Source: Pseudidiomarina terrestris (GTDB lineage Bacteria > Pseudomonadota > Gammaproteobacteria > Enterobacterales > Alteromonadaceae). Taken from it: a stretch of DNA of 64,000 nt. Both the position numbers and the translations under genes were made by a program. The notes beneath the pieces are model-generated. The model searched no databases and had not been told where the DNA came from. It worked only from the letters and a program-made list of their open reading frames with translations. Where the stretch lies: NCBI RefSeq assembly GCF_030466405.1, contig NZ_JAGGJF010000002.1, positions 186,001 to 250,000 of the forward strand. The letters are read 5' to 3'. Below are positions 1-9,362 of this stretch, piece after piece. Every line of letters begins with the position of its first letter. Within the stretch, counting starts at the first letter, position 1.

Positions 1-2448
1 GTGAGTGTATTCTTGGCTTCTCCGGGCGATCTTGGAGAAGAACGCCGTCTCGCAAATGAGGCTGTTGATGAGATTAATAAGCAAATAGCTCCTCATTTGG
101 GTTTTAACGTGGTGTTAAAAGGATGGGAAGATACCCTCTCTGGACACGGCAGACCTCAACATATCATTAACCAAGAACTTGATGTTTGCGAATTATTTAT
201 AGGTATGATGTGGAAAAAATGGGGTACGCCACCAAGTGCGGGTGGCTCATTTACTTCAGGATTTGAAGAGGAGTATTCCCGGTCTATAAAAAAGTATGAG
301 CACGAGAAAACGCCTGAGATGGCGATGTACTTTAAAGAGGTAGACCCAGAACTTCTAAATGATCCCGGTGATGATTTAAAAAAAGTTATCGCGTTCAAAA
401 AGCGTATGATTGAGGAAAGGAAAATTTTTTTTCAATCCTTCAATCAACCCGAAGATTTACAGCAACTTGTGCGCTTAAAAATACAAGATTATCTGTTCCA
501 GCTAAAAGAGCGCGAGAATGAAGATGAAGAAGACGAGAGGTCACAAACAAAACAAGCCAGTGTTAAGAAGACTATAAATGAAGTAAACACAGGAAAAGGC
601 CTGTTCGGCATAGAGGGACATGAATTTTTAAAAGAAGTTTTAAGTTCCTCGGATAATCAAAGTGAATTATCTTCGTTTGATGTTGCAAGAGTTAGGTTGC
701 TTGCTAATACATTGACCAGTTCAGGCAATGATGAACCGCGCATTGGGGTTCATGATGCAAATATCTTATTTAGAAATAGAGGTGCAGCTACTTTAGGTCA
801 TAAAGAAATATCTAGGCTGTTTGACGCTGGGCTAAGAAACATCCAGCATGAGAACATTCCCATATGGCATTGGTACGATCTTTATATATCTGAGGTAGAT
901 GAAAACGGCTTACAATTAAAGTCATTTTTAGATGAAGAGATTGCTATAGGCGCGTTAGAAGCGATGAAATTAATAGGGGCGCCTCTACCTTCGGACGGAA
1001 AACTACTAAATCGAAAGCTATTTTTAACTAACTGGTTTGCCAAAAAAAATTCCGATGATACAAAAGTAGCAGCTCTAAAATACTTGAAACAAAATGGAAA
1101 GCAGGAAGATTTAATTGCGATCCAAGAAGAATTAGACCGTTCAAAATCCAGGACTACTCGCGTAGCTTTAGAAGCTAAAGTTGCCATACAGCTTAGGTAT
1201 AATAAGGAAAGTGCGCTTAAAACGATTTTTACGCATCCATTTGATAGTTTAGACAGTGACTTATTAAAAGAAGCTTTGCAGCAATCAAATTTGGTTGATA
1301 CTGAACTTCTTAAGTTAGGCCTAAGCCACAAAAGCAAAGAAATCAGATTAGAAAGCTTACAAAGACTGGTCGATAGAAACTCTCTAACGAAAGATGAGCT
1401 GAAAAGATTATACGACGATAAAAAAGCTCAAGTGCGAAAGAAGGCCATTGAATTAGCTATAGGGGAAGGCGAAAAACTCAGTAAAGAAGAGATAAAGCGC
1501 ATTTTGGTTAAGACAACTGGAAGAACAGCAGGGCTTTCCAGTTTGTTAGGTGATTCGATGCGAACTGATGAAGAAGGCGAAGCGTGCTACGAGGAAGTTT
1601 TGCGTGACCAATACCTTAGGATGACAGAGAAAGAGCTCTCACAAGAAGTAACAGAAATACAGATTTACGATGGCACTCCATACGTTACTCTCTGCGAAAG
1701 ATTCTTCAAAAAATACGCAGATGAGTTAAGAAATAAGGTCGATGATCAATTTAGTCAGGATTTCGAAAAACACATTAAAAATTTGGAAGCTATTGGTTTT
1801 GGTAAAAATAGGATTGATAAAACTCGTGGTTTGGAGGGCTTCGTAAGAAGACAACTTACGCGCAAAGGCTTAGATGTTTTATGCAGGAAGTCCCAAGCTT
1901 GTGATTTGGAGAGAGTAAGAAAGAACATTAAATCTGGTTTTGTTAAAAGCTCTTACGACGAGGTCGAGTTTTTGCGTAAGCATGGCGAATGGGAAGACAT
2001 TATTGCAATAGCTAGTCTTGAAAAAGATTATACTTCTCAAAGAAGCTCACTTTCTACTCTCTCAAGAACTGAGGATAATTGGTCTGAGTGCCTAGGTGGA
2101 GCAATCTACAACATTGCTAAAAATCGCCTAGATGATGTTTTCGACTTAGAAATTACTTTTAAAGTTCTTAAACACATCATTAAGGCAGCGCCGCCTAGTA
2201 AGTTTTTAATTCTTACTCATGAGACGCTGTTGAATTTATTAAATAGTGAAAATGATAAAGTTCGTAAATATGCTTCATTAAAAATTGTTCAAGCAAACAA
2301 CAAGTCCAAACTAAAGAAACTGCTTCACGCATACATGGAAGAGCAAGATTACCGTTATTATAACGTTATTTATTGGCTAGATTTTGGTGTTTCTGTTCCT
2401 AAAAAAACAGCTAACTATTGCGCTAAGCTAATCTTTAGGGATGCCTAA
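1..2448 (+). CDS. DUF4062-type N-terminal domain plus helical-repeat protein, probably 5'-partial
   Basis: 815 codons are visible from the first base of the window. The N-terminus (VFLASPGDLGEER, then a conserved WGTPP segment near residue 75) resembles DUF4062 domains, which have a flavodoxin/TIR-like fold and are often fused to NTPase or repeat modules. Because the motif begins at the second or third residue, the true start is probably a few codons upstream, outside the window. Residues ~165-190 are highly charged and look like a coiled linker. The rest (~200-815) is Leu/Lys/Glu-rich helical sequence with the rhythm of HEAT-like repeats. I see no Walker A or nuclease motif. The gene is AT-rich compared with the housekeeping genes further on, which suggests acquisition. 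Function unknown; a sensor or defence role is inference from the domain type. Confidence 0.7.
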   Translation: MSVFLASPGDLGEERRLANEAVDEINKQIAPHLGFNVVLKGWEDTLSGHGRPQHIINQELDVCELFIGMMWKKWGTPPSAGGSFTSGFEEEYSRSIKKYEHEKTPEMAMYFKEVDPELLNDPGDDLKKVIAFKKRMIEERKIFFQSFNQPEDLQQLVRLKIQDYLFQLKERENEDEEDERSQTKQASVKKTINEVNTGKGLFGIEGHEFLKEVLSSSDNQSELSSFDVARVRLLANTLTSSGNDEPRIGVHDANILFRNRGAATLGHKEISRLFDAGLRNIQHENIPIWHWYDLYISEVDENGLQLKSFLDEEIAIGALEAMKLIGAPLPSDGKLLNRKLFLTNWFAKKNSDDTKVAALKYLKQNGKQEDLIAIQEELDRSKSRTTRVALEAKVAIQLRYNKESALKTIFTHPFDSLDSDLLKEALQQSNLVDTELLKLGLSHKSKEIRLESLQRLVDRNSLTKDELKRLYDDKKAQVRKKAIELAIGEGEKLSKEEIKRILVKTTGRTAGLSSLLGDSMRTDEEGEACYEEVLRDQYLRMTEKELSQEVTEIQIYDGTPYVTLCERFFKKYADELRNKVDDQFSQDFEKHIKNLEAIGFGKNRIDKTRGLEGFVRRQLTRKGLDVLCRKSQACDLERVRKNIKSGFVKSSYDEVEFLRKHGEWEDIIAIASLEKDYTSQRSSLSTLSRTEDNWSECLGGAIYNIAKNRLDDVFDLEITFKVLKHIIKAAPPSKFLILTHETLLNLLNSENDKVRKYASLKIVQANNKSKLKKLLHAYMEEQDYRYYNVIYWLDFGVSVPKKTANYCAKLIFRDA

Positions 2449-2607
2449 ATTCCTTCATATGTAAAACTTGATATTTAATCCGACGTACAAAGTGCGTATT
2501 TATGTGTTTGAACGTCCGTTATTGGAACTAAGCGGACTATCCCGAACGCTGAAGCCCCCTGTGGAACCAAGAGCTGAAACGTTTTCAATCTACAGCTAAA
2601 ACTACTT

Positions 2608-2961
2608 TTAAAATTGATCAACCAACGCATTCGGAAGCCATTTCCCCCGAGAAATTCGCTTTGTTACTAGCGCTCGATACGCTTCGGGATCGAGAGGATC
2701 AGGTCGGCGGTGGCGTCGTTCATTACAGAGCCGGCATGCGGCGACAATATTCGATGATTGGTTATTGCCGCCATCACATCTTGCTTGAATGTGTTCTGCG
2801 GTGCATTGAAACCACCGAACTTGTTTTAACGATACGCGGTATTTTCGGGCGAAGTTTTCGTGATTATTTTGGTGCCACATGGGATGACCGCAGTAATAAC
2901 AGCGGAAACGTTGTTGTTGAGCGGATTTCAGACGGTTTTTCTTAATGGTTCTTGAGCACAT
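2608..2961 (-). CDS. HNH endonuclease family protein
   Basis: 117 residues starting at MCSRTIKKNR; the start is chosen because AAGGAG lies 8 bases upstream, whereas the longer reading frame has no ribosome site. Two zinc-knuckle CxxC pairs (CYYCGH and CRLCNERRH) flank the core FQCTAEHIQARCDGGNN, which has the His-rich beta-beta-alpha-metal layout of HNH nucleases (H of TAEH, N of GGNN, H of RRH). Small HNH proteins of this kind are common next to mobile or defence genes. No methylase or restriction partner is nearby, so the biological role is open. A 27-codon upstream extension in the same frame is probably untranslated. Confidence 0.75.
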   Translation of the reverse strand: MCSRTIKKNRLKSAQQQRFRCYYCGHPMWHQNNHENFARKYRVSLKQVRWFQCTAEHIQARCDGGNNQSSNIVAACRLCNERRHRRPDPLDPEAYRALVTKRISRGKWLPNALVDQF

Positions 2962-3189
2962 ATGCAGCTCTCCTTTATAAGTGTTAAGGAAAACCCGCAT
3001 TAGTCTCAAACTAGAGGCGGCAGACGAAGCCTCTAGCCGCATCTGATAAAAAGATAGTAGTCAGAAGCTATCCTTTATTCAAGTATTTCAGCAACCACCG
3101 GCAACAAAATCGTCTTATAAGAGCCGACCTCTGAACCCCACATTTCCGTGCGCAGTTTTGTAATGACCATTTTGCTTAATCTAAAGTGC

Positions 3190-3582
3190 TCACTTTAGAT
3201 CTTGGATTGCCAGGTGTCGGTAGCGGTGAGCTAATTCAAATGATACCCGACGAACGACTCGCATGACACGTTCTACGTCAACATCATTAGGTGCGTGGAT
3301 GACTAAGAACGTACAACCGTCTTTTGCGGCTTTTAAGTGCTTTTTCTCATAATCATCACTGGCTCCTAACTTTGCTAGGGGGCCAGCGTCTTCGAGATGG
3401 CTTTTCGCTATGGAGGCAATTTTGTCGGCTTCGTAAAGCTTGCACTCAGATTCTTCGTATCCGCCGGTCATTAAATCCTCTTGTACCTTGCAGGCATCGT
3501 CCTTTTCCGGAAACGCCACGACGATATAACCCGTTGGATAAAAAATACCAAATTGCGTTGGTACATTCTCTTCGTTACTCAT
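3190..3582 (-). CDS. Conserved-looking small acidic protein of unknown function
   Basis: 130 residues starting at MSNEENVPTQ. The start is set by GGAGG 5 bases upstream; an in-frame ATG four codons earlier lies inside that ribosome site and is rejected. The sequence is soluble and charged, with an alternating pattern (GYIVVAFPEKDDACKVQEDLMTGGYEESE) suggestive of a ferredoxin-like alpha/beta fold, and it ends in an Arg/His-rich helix. There is no signal peptide and no motif I recognise. It stands alone, divergent from rhlE, with about 290 bases between them. Confidence 0.6.
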   Translation of the reverse strand: MSNEENVPTQFGIFYPTGYIVVAFPEKDDACKVQEDLMTGGYEESECKLYEADKIASIAKSHLEDAGPLAKLGASDDYEKKHLKAAKDGCTFLVIHAPNDVDVERVMRVVRRVSFELAHRYRHLAIQDLK

Positions 3583-3835
3583 ACCCACCTCCAAATAAAG
3601 ATCGATAATTAAATTTGTCTACTAACGACAGCTCTAATTTCCTATCACTTAGTTAACATTAGACAAGAAAAGAGCAAAAAACCAATAATATTATAGAGAT
3701 AAGCGTGGCGCTGCTGGCAGCAACCGGCCATGAGAAAGAAAACAAAGCGGACACAGGGCCGAGCAGAGTGCTGCTTGCAGCGCGATAGCACACCAACGAA
3801 TGAAATAAACTGCAGCGCGCGCCTCACTAAGGTAG

Positions 3836-3869
3836 AATGTGCATTCTTATCACTAATGGGATGCACATT
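3836..3869 (+). promoter_or_regulatory. Stem-loop in the rhlE leader
   Basis: AATGTGCAT (3836-3844) is followed 16 bases later by its exact reverse complement ATGCACATT (3861-3869), ending six bases before the rhlE start codon. No Shine-Dalgarno sequence is visible in front of that ATG, so the hairpin would cover the ribosome-loading region. A structured, possibly cold-responsive leader is inference. The remaining 3583-3835 gap shows no gene. Confidence 0.35.
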
Positions 3870-3874
3870 TATAC

Positions 3875-5161
3875 ATGACTTTTTCTGAACTCGGACTTTG
3901 CCCTGAAATTCTTACCGCCCTTACACGTCAAGGTTATACAGAACCAACTCCTATTCAAGCGCAAGCGATTCCAGCGGTACTCGCTGGTAATGACGTGATG
4001 GCTGCGGCACAAACAGGAACGGGTAAAACCGCAGGCTTTACCTTACCGATTTTAGAAAAGCTCAAAGATGGCGAGCGCGCCAAACCCAACACGGCGCGGG
4101 TACTGATCCTTACGCCGACGCGCGAACTCGCGGCGCAGGTGGGGGAGAGTGTTGCAACCTACGGTGCTGGCCTGTCGTTAAACTACGCGGTCGTCTTTGG
4201 CGGTGTGAAAATTAATCCGCAGATGATGAAGCTGCGTAAAGGCGTGGACATCCTCGTCGCCACACCAGGTCGTTTGATGGACCTGTACCAGCAGAACGCC
4301 GTGCGCTTCCCGAAATTAGACGTGTTAGTGCTTGATGAAGCTGATCGCATGCTCGACATGGGCTTCATCCACGACATTAAGAAAATTATTAAGTTGTTGC
4401 CGGCCAAGCGGCAGACGCTGATGTTCTCGGCGACCTTCTCCAATGATATCCGTACGCTGGCGAAGAGCCTGGTTAACAACCCGGTAGAAATCTCGGTAGC
4501 ACCGCCAAACTCGACCGCAGAGCGCATCGATCAAATCATGTACGCGGCTGCGAAGAGTGAAAAGCCGCGCATGCTGATGCAATTGCTGCGCAACCTTAAT
4601 CTACCGCAAGTGCTGGTATTTTCACGTACCAAGCACGGTGCCAACCGCTTGGTGAAGCAGCTCGACGCCGATGGTTTCCTGGCCGCCGCGATTCACGGTA
4701 ACAAAAGTCAGGGCGCGCGCACCAAAGCATTAGCGGACTTCAAATCAGGCAAGGTTAACGTGCTGGTCGCGACTGACATTGCCGCGCGTGGACTCGATAT
4801 CGAAAAGCTGCCGTACGTGATCAATTACGATCTACCGCAAGTCCCTGAAGACTACGTGCACCGCATTGGCCGTACCGGCCGTGCAGGGCAGGTTGGTCAT
4901 GCGATTTCATTGGTGATGGATGAAGAATTTAAAACCTTAAAAGCCATTGAGAAGCTGATCGGCCAGCCGATAGAACGGCACAAACTGGAAGGTTTTGCCG
5001 ACGTTCAACTGACCGGCAAAACGCCGCCGCCAAAGCAGGGTCAACGTGCCCCGCGCGCACCGCGTAAACCGCAGGGTAGTGGCGGCAACAAGCGTTCGGG
5101 TGGCAACGGCAACAGAGGCCGTGATGCCAGCCGTAGAAACAATCCTCGTAAGGGTGATTAA
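3875..5161 (+). CDS. rhlE: DEAD-box ATP-dependent RNA helicase RhlE
   Basis: 428 residues. RNA helicase of the RhlE branch, unwinding short RNA duplexes in ribosome assembly and RNA turnover. All core motifs are visible in order: Q motif (GYTEPTPIQ), motif [19 protein letters not shown], motif II DEAD ([13 protein letters not shown]), motif III SAT, and in the second RecA lobe [21 protein letters not shown] and [10 protein letters not shown]. The C-terminal ~50 residues form a basic Gly/Arg/Asn-rich tail typical of RhlE and likely to bind RNA nonspecifically. Single-gene unit; its end converges on the FIST-EAL gene with a shared hairpin between. Confidence 0.95.
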   Translation: MTFSELGLCPEILTALTRQGYTEPTPIQAQAIPAVLAGNDVMAAAQTGTGKTAGFTLPILEKLKDGERAKPNTARVLILTPTRELAAQVGESVATYGAGLSLNYAVVFGGVKINPQMMKLRKGVDILVATPGRLMDLYQQNAVRFPKLDVLVLDEADRMLDMGFIHDIKKIIKLLPAKRQTLMFSATFSNDIRTLAKSLVNNPVEISVAPPNSTAERIDQIMYAAAKSEKPRMLMQLLRNLNLPQVLVFSRTKHGANRLVKQLDADGFLAAAIHGNKSQGARTKALADFKSGKVNVLVATDIAARGLDIEKLPYVINYDLPQVPEDYVHRIGRTGRAGQVGHAISLVMDEEFKTLKAIEKLIGQPIERHKLEGFADVQLTGKTPPPKQGQRAPRAPRKPQGSGGNKRSGGNGNRGRDASRRNNPRKGD

Positions 5162-5173
5162 GCTTAGAAATTG

Positions 5174-5203
5174 TGCCTGAAGTGCGCTGAAGCACTTCAG
5201 GCA
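5174..5203. terminator. Perfect hairpin between convergent genes
   Basis: A 12-base stem, TGCCTGAAGTGC/GCACTTCAGGCA, around a 6-base loop lies 12 bases after the rhlE stop and 28 bases before the stop of the convergent gene. There is no long T tract on either side (TCATTAAATC follows), so it may be an imperfect bidirectional terminator or an RNA-stabilising hairpin. Confidence 0.55.
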
Positions 5204-5231
5204 TCATTAAATCAGGCTGGTAGAAACTATC

Positions 5232-8003
5232 CTAGATCTCTTCCAGGCTCTCTTTGGGCTTGGAAATGTAATAGCCTTGCACGAAATCGATGTTGAGCCA
5301 CTCCAGGATTTGATAGATTTCTGCGTCACTAACGAACTCGGCGATGGTTTTAATACCAAGGCTATGCGCCATGTCGATAATGCTCTTGGTTATCTTGCGG
5401 CTGCTGTCATCCTCAGCAATCTTTTTGATGATTGAGCCGTCGATTTTTATAAACTCAGGCTTAAGTTCAACCAGGTAGGCAAAGTTCGAGTAGCCACTGC
5501 CAAAATCATCGATCGCGATAGCGGCCCCAGCCGCGCGAAGACTACCAAAGAAGTCTTTTACTGCGGCAAATTCCTGAATGGCTTCACTTTCCGTAATTTC
5601 AAAAATCACCCGCTCGCCGCCACTACGGTGGAGCTCCCTTAATATGAATTCGGTGGTGGCTTCATTAAGGATATCCCGTATCGACAGATTGATAGATATT
5701 TTAAAGTTATGAATGGCCAGCGTTGCCATTGATTTACTGAACATGGTACGTGTGAGCACGCCGTAGTAGGGCGTTTTTTTCAATGAGTCGAGAAATAACC
5801 CGGGAACCAGAACTTCACCGTTTGGCATTTTTATCCGTGCCAAAGCTTCAAATTTACGACTATGTTCAGAACAATTTACGGCTCTGATTTCCTGAAAAAA
5901 TGGAACCAAGCGGTCCTCTTTTAATGCCGACTTGACCTCTTCAATCCAAAAGTAAGAAGCTTTGACATCGTTTTGCTCCGTCTTTGCCACAATCTGTGAC
6001 CCGTAGTCGCAGTGTTTCGCCTCATCCAAGGCACTCTCTGCCAGGATCATTGACTTGGCATAAGACTCGCCTATGCCGACACAGAAAAAAACTTCGTGTA
6101 TATCGTCATCGACCTGATAGACAATTTCTTCCAGCTCGTTTTTTAGATCCTCGCAGATTTTATTAAATTGCGATTCATCGCATCCAGCGTTCATTCTGAT
6201 ACTGAACGATGCACCAGAGAGATGATAAACATTGAGGTCATACTTTTTGGCGGCTTTATGCAGGGCAGTGGCAATGCTTTTTATCAGTTTATCGCCATGG
6301 CTTATGCCCCAGTATTCATTGATAATTTTCAAATTACGTACGTCAAAAACGCCGACTTTACTGGTCTCCTGTTTTTGCAGGTCCATCAGTAGTTTCACCC
6401 GATTAGGTAGCCCGGTCAGCGGGTCGTGACTTTGTTCCTGGATGGTGCGCCGCGCTTCGACGATATTGGAGACATCATTTCTGATGCTGAGAAACTCCTG
6501 GATCAGGTTGTTTTCGCCGATAATGGGGACAATGGCGGTTTGCACATAATAAGAGCGCCCATTCTTGCGTTTATTCTTTATCAGGCCTTTCCAGGGCTTG
6601 CCACTGTTAATGGAACGCCATAAATTAGCGAACACCTTATCAGGGGTGTCAGGGTGGCGTACCAGCGCATGAGTGTTGCCAATTAACTCATCTCGGCTAT
6701 AGCCACTGACCTCCTCGAATTTTTCGTTCACATAGGTGATTTTGCCTTGCGTATCTGTAATAGAGACGATGGAATTATAATTAAGCGCTTTTTGTTGTTG
6801 CTCGAGAAAGTTAATGGTGTCTTGCAGCTCGCGGGCCGTTGTTCTGGACAGGTGCGCTAGTGATTTTAAAGCGCTGGGTTCAAGACGTTTTTGGGTGGTG
6901 TCAGTTGTCGCTTCAGGTAACTCCTGACCTTCCGATAAAAACAGCAGCGTCGTGCTCAGGTTGAGCATGTGGAAGTCACTGTCCACGGTATAATATTCAC
7001 CGAAAAAGAAGCCACCGCTGGCCTGCAGGTTGCGGCCCACCTTAGACATTTCAAGACTGACATCACTATCAAGATACGACTTTCTGGCAGCACAAGAGAA
7101 TATCAGTGTGGCGACGTCGGGTGCCGCTTCATATGCCGGTGTTTGATTTATCAGCTCCTGTGGGTCGGCAAAGGACAGCATAACTTTGTCGCCGACCTCA
7201 AATTTACCGCCAAAGGCAATACCATCATCAATCCGGCCAATAGCTGAGCGAAGAACACTCATTTTGGGTCGCTGAACCAGGAAAGGAAACTCCATCACAC
7301 TAATGGGTAAGTTGTCTAAGGTAAGTTGGCCCAGGTAGTTTTCGTAAATCTGAGAGATAGGCTCATCATCCAGTTCATACAGCACGTTATCTTCAGCTTT
7401 GGTGACGGTGAACTGAGGACCAACGCCACTCCAACCGGTTATCGATTCTTGCCTTGCCATTAAGTTATCACCAGACAAGATAGCCATAACGGAGCCGCTG
7501 GTGAAGACCTGTTCGCACAATATGGTGTAGGTCTCGTTAAACTCAAAATTATCCGCGGCATTACCGCCGGCAATAATGGTTGAGGGGAGGCGCTGTTTTA
7601 GCTCTGTGACAAACTTCTCCGGGCAGTCCGCCAGGGGATTGGCAAACATAATCATCACGTCTGGTCGTACGCCGTCTAATTTATCTTTTAGTACCGATAA
7701 TTGAGCAGGGGAATGGTCCTCTAAACGGACGAGGCTGGCCGTTGTTCCTTGTTCGAATACCAGGAAATTCAGTAGCAAAGTTTGTTCGGCGATCTGACCC
7801 TGAATGATCTCACCGGCGGTGGACGCACCAAATAGTGAGAAACCTGGCAGATACTCTTTGAGCAAACGAAGAAGTGGCTTCACCTCCTGCCGACGACGGC
7901 TTGAAAGGATCTGCAATAGTCCGCTATGTTCGCGCAAAGCGTTGTCATTAATAAAGTTTTTAAACGCTTCTTCATCCTTGAAGGTATACGAATGTTGCTG
8001 CAT
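5232..8003 (-). CDS. FIST-PAS-GGDEF(degenerate)-EAL signalling protein
   Basis: 923 residues starting at MQQHSYTF; an in-frame TTG six codons earlier is less likely. Order: FIST sensory domain (N and C halves, ~40-370, with FGASTAGEI and GGNAADNF), a short coiled segment, a PAS domain (~400-510, ITYVNEKFEEVSGYSRDELIG), a GGDEF domain (~525-680) and an EAL domain (~700-920). The GGDEF signature is replaced by SGASF, so diguanylate cyclase activity is unlikely. The EAL domain keeps FEALARI, the Asn of NLSIRD, ITESE, DDFGSGYS, a Lys in KIDGS and QGYYI, so it is probably an active cyclic-di-GMP phosphodiesterase. No transmembrane helix is seen, so it should sense small ligands in the cytoplasm. 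Confidence 0.9.
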   Translation of the reverse strand: MQQHSYTFKDEEAFKNFINDNALREHSGLLQILSSRRRQEVKPLLRLLKEYLPGFSLFGASTAGEIIQGQIAEQTLLLNFLVFEQGTTASLVRLEDHSPAQLSVLKDKLDGVRPDVMIMFANPLADCPEKFVTELKQRLPSTIIAGGNAADNFEFNETYTILCEQVFTSGSVMAILSGDNLMARQESITGWSGVGPQFTVTKAEDNVLYELDDEPISQIYENYLGQLTLDNLPISVMEFPFLVQRPKMSVLRSAIGRIDDGIAFGGKFEVGDKVMLSFADPQELINQTPAYEAAPDVATLIFSCAARKSYLDSDVSLEMSKVGRNLQASGGFFFGEYYTVDSDFHMLNLSTTLLFLSEGQELPEATTDTTQKRLEPSALKSLAHLSRTTARELQDTINFLEQQQKALNYNSIVSITDTQGKITYVNEKFEEVSGYSRDELIGNTHALVRHPDTPDKVFANLWRSINSGKPWKGLIKNKRKNGRSYYVQTAIVPIIGENNLIQEFLSIRNDVSNIVEARRTIQEQSHDPLTGLPNRVKLLMDLQKQETSKVGVFDVRNLKIINEYWGISHGDKLIKSIATALHKAAKKYDLNVYHLSGASFSIRMNAGCDESQFNKICEDLKNELEEIVYQVDDDIHEVFFCVGIGESYAKSMILAESALDEAKHCDYGSQIVAKTEQNDVKASYFWIEEVKSALKEDRLVPFFQEIRAVNCSEHSRKFEALARIKMPNGEVLVPGLFLDSLKKTPYYGVLTRTMFSKSMATLAIHNFKISINLSIRDILNEATTEFILRELHRSGGERVIFEITESEAIQEFAAVKDFFGSLRAAGAAIAIDDFGSGYSNFAYLVELKPEFIKIDGSIIKKIAEDDSSRKITKSIIDMAHSLGIKTIAEFVSDAEIYQILEWLNIDFVQGYYISKPKESLEEI

Positions 8004-8398
8004 AAAAATTCTCTTTTCCAACTGAGTTGGACTGGAGACTTCTTTAACCGCAAGTAATGCGCTCTTCCAGCTCCACTAATCCACTTATTTTTCTCAAGCT
8101 CTATTGATACGAAGTTGGCTCCGTAAAAGGATTAATCTTTTTTAAATAATGTTGTATTAACATATACAAGCTCCCTGACGTTGGCGATTATTTTTCGGCA
8201 AGCAGCCATAAAACCACGTTAAATGAAGGGTTATTCTTGCTTGGATTAATAAAATAAAAATCAATGTTTTATCCTGGTCTTGAGTGGAATACAGTATTAT
8301 TTTTACCATCGACGGCTAAACTTTCTCAGTAAACTATCTCAGCAAGTTACGATTTAGCTCATTGAGGAATCGTTCAAACATAGCGGGGCATAACTAGC
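8004..8398. other. Intergenic region between divergent genes
   Basis: 395 bases between the FIST-EAL gene and the thioredoxin-like gene. The sequence is AT-rich near 8225-8300, which is plausible promoter territory for both directions, but I find no consensus promoter, tRNA or convincing small gene. Confidence 0.5.
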
Positions 8399-8737
8399 AT
8401 GAGCATCAAGGACATAAGTTCAAATTCTGATTACGCAGAAGAAACATTTACATTTGCAGAAGTCAGCGAGTTGTCCGGCGACGTTTTACTGGAATTCGGA
8501 GCTCCCTGGTGTGGACACTGTAAGGCTGCAGCCCCTGCAATAACAGAAGTTGTCTCTGAACACCCAGAGCTGCGCCACATTAAAATCTATGACGGCAAGG
8601 GCAAACGACTTGGCCGGGCGTTCAAAGTAAAGCTTTGGCCGACACTGATACTCCTGCGCGACGGCAAGGAAGTGGATCGTGTGGTGAGGCCATTGCGCGC
8701 TGACGAGGTTCGCCAGTTGATGTCGAACCTCAGCTAA
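8399..8737 (+). CDS. Thioredoxin-family protein with WCGHC active site
   Basis: 112 residues, a single thioredoxin fold. The redox motif GAPWCGHCKA and the cis-proline site LWPTLILLRDGKEV are both present, so it should be a competent dithiol-disulfide oxidoreductase. The CGHC motif is more typical of protein disulfide isomerases than of TrxA (CGPC). No signal peptide, so it is cytoplasmic. The ATG directly follows TAGC with no strong ribosome site. It stands alone between the FIST-EAL gene and a small exported protein; its partner reductase is not in the window. Confidence 0.88.
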   Translation: MSIKDISSNSDYAEETFTFAEVSELSGDVLLEFGAPWCGHCKAAAPAITEVVSEHPELRHIKIYDGKGKRLGRAFKVKLWPTLILLRDGKEVDRVVRPLRADEVRQLMSNLS

Positions 8738-8927
8738 GAGCCCGTGAGGAGGCGTGTATTTTCGGTTTGATTTTTTGCGGCACTTGAAGTCAGCCGTGAA
8801 ACACGGACGCTAACGTACGCTTCTGGCTACTTCTGGTGTCAGTTAAGAATTATGAGCTTTGTCTAATTGCAACCATGTAATTAAAAAGTTAATGTTCTGT
8901 TTTTAAGGCTTACATGGAGAGTTTGTC

Positions 8928-9245
8928 GTGCAGCGTTTTTTAATTGTTCTTGCTAGCATCCTGGCTTTTTATTCAACCCCCGCAGAAAGTTGTTCATTTC
9001 GGATCAAGGGTGGCGATCTGATCCGTTGTGGTATGACCAAAATTGAGGTCGTGGACAAAATTGGTAACCCCGACAGGCGCAATTGGCAATCCGTCGGCGT
9101 CAATAGCGGAAACGGTCGTGGTGGAGTTTCAGCCGAAGCTTGGTCCTACATCGTTCGTGGCGATATCGGCGGCGAGCATTACGTCACAGTACTTTTTTCT
9201 GGCAGTAAAGTCGTGGAGATTGAGTCAAGGCAGGCCCGGCGGTAA
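8928..9245 (+). CDS. Exported DUF2845-type protein
   Basis: 105 residues from a GTG start with GGAGAG 7 bases upstream. The N-terminus is a signal peptide (MQRFLIVLASILAFYSTPAES). The mature part has the DUF2845 pattern: a Cys-containing segment (LIRCGMTKIEVVDKIGNPD), a WSY segment and a beta strand ending VVEIESR. Family members are small periplasmic proteins of unknown function. The upstream gap 8738-8927 has no supported feature. Confidence 0.7.
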   Translation: MQRFLIVLASILAFYSTPAESCSFRIKGGDLIRCGMTKIEVVDKIGNPDRRNWQSVGVNSGNGRGGVSAEAWSYIVRGDIGGEHYVTVLFSGSKVVEIESRQARR

Positions 9246-9362
9246 TGGCGGGTTTGAGCAATAGGCGACATTAGACTTTATGAGTGTACAAGGTAATCTA
9301 GCATGTAGGGAACACGACCTTGCATGGTCGGTAAAATAATCTGTTAGTTTACAGGAAGTGGG

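Noticed and set aside
2661-2945. 94-codon frame on the plus strand
   Set aside because: It lies antisense to the HNH nuclease gene, whose Cys and His motifs and ribosome site are clear; no motif on this strand.
3645-3866. 73-codon minus-strand frame in the rhlE leader
   Set aside because: No ribosome site, composition unlike a protein, and it covers the leader hairpin.
8738-8927. Another attC site (GACGCTAACG resembles an R box)
   Set aside because: No complementary partner box or stem with extrahelical bases could be found around it.
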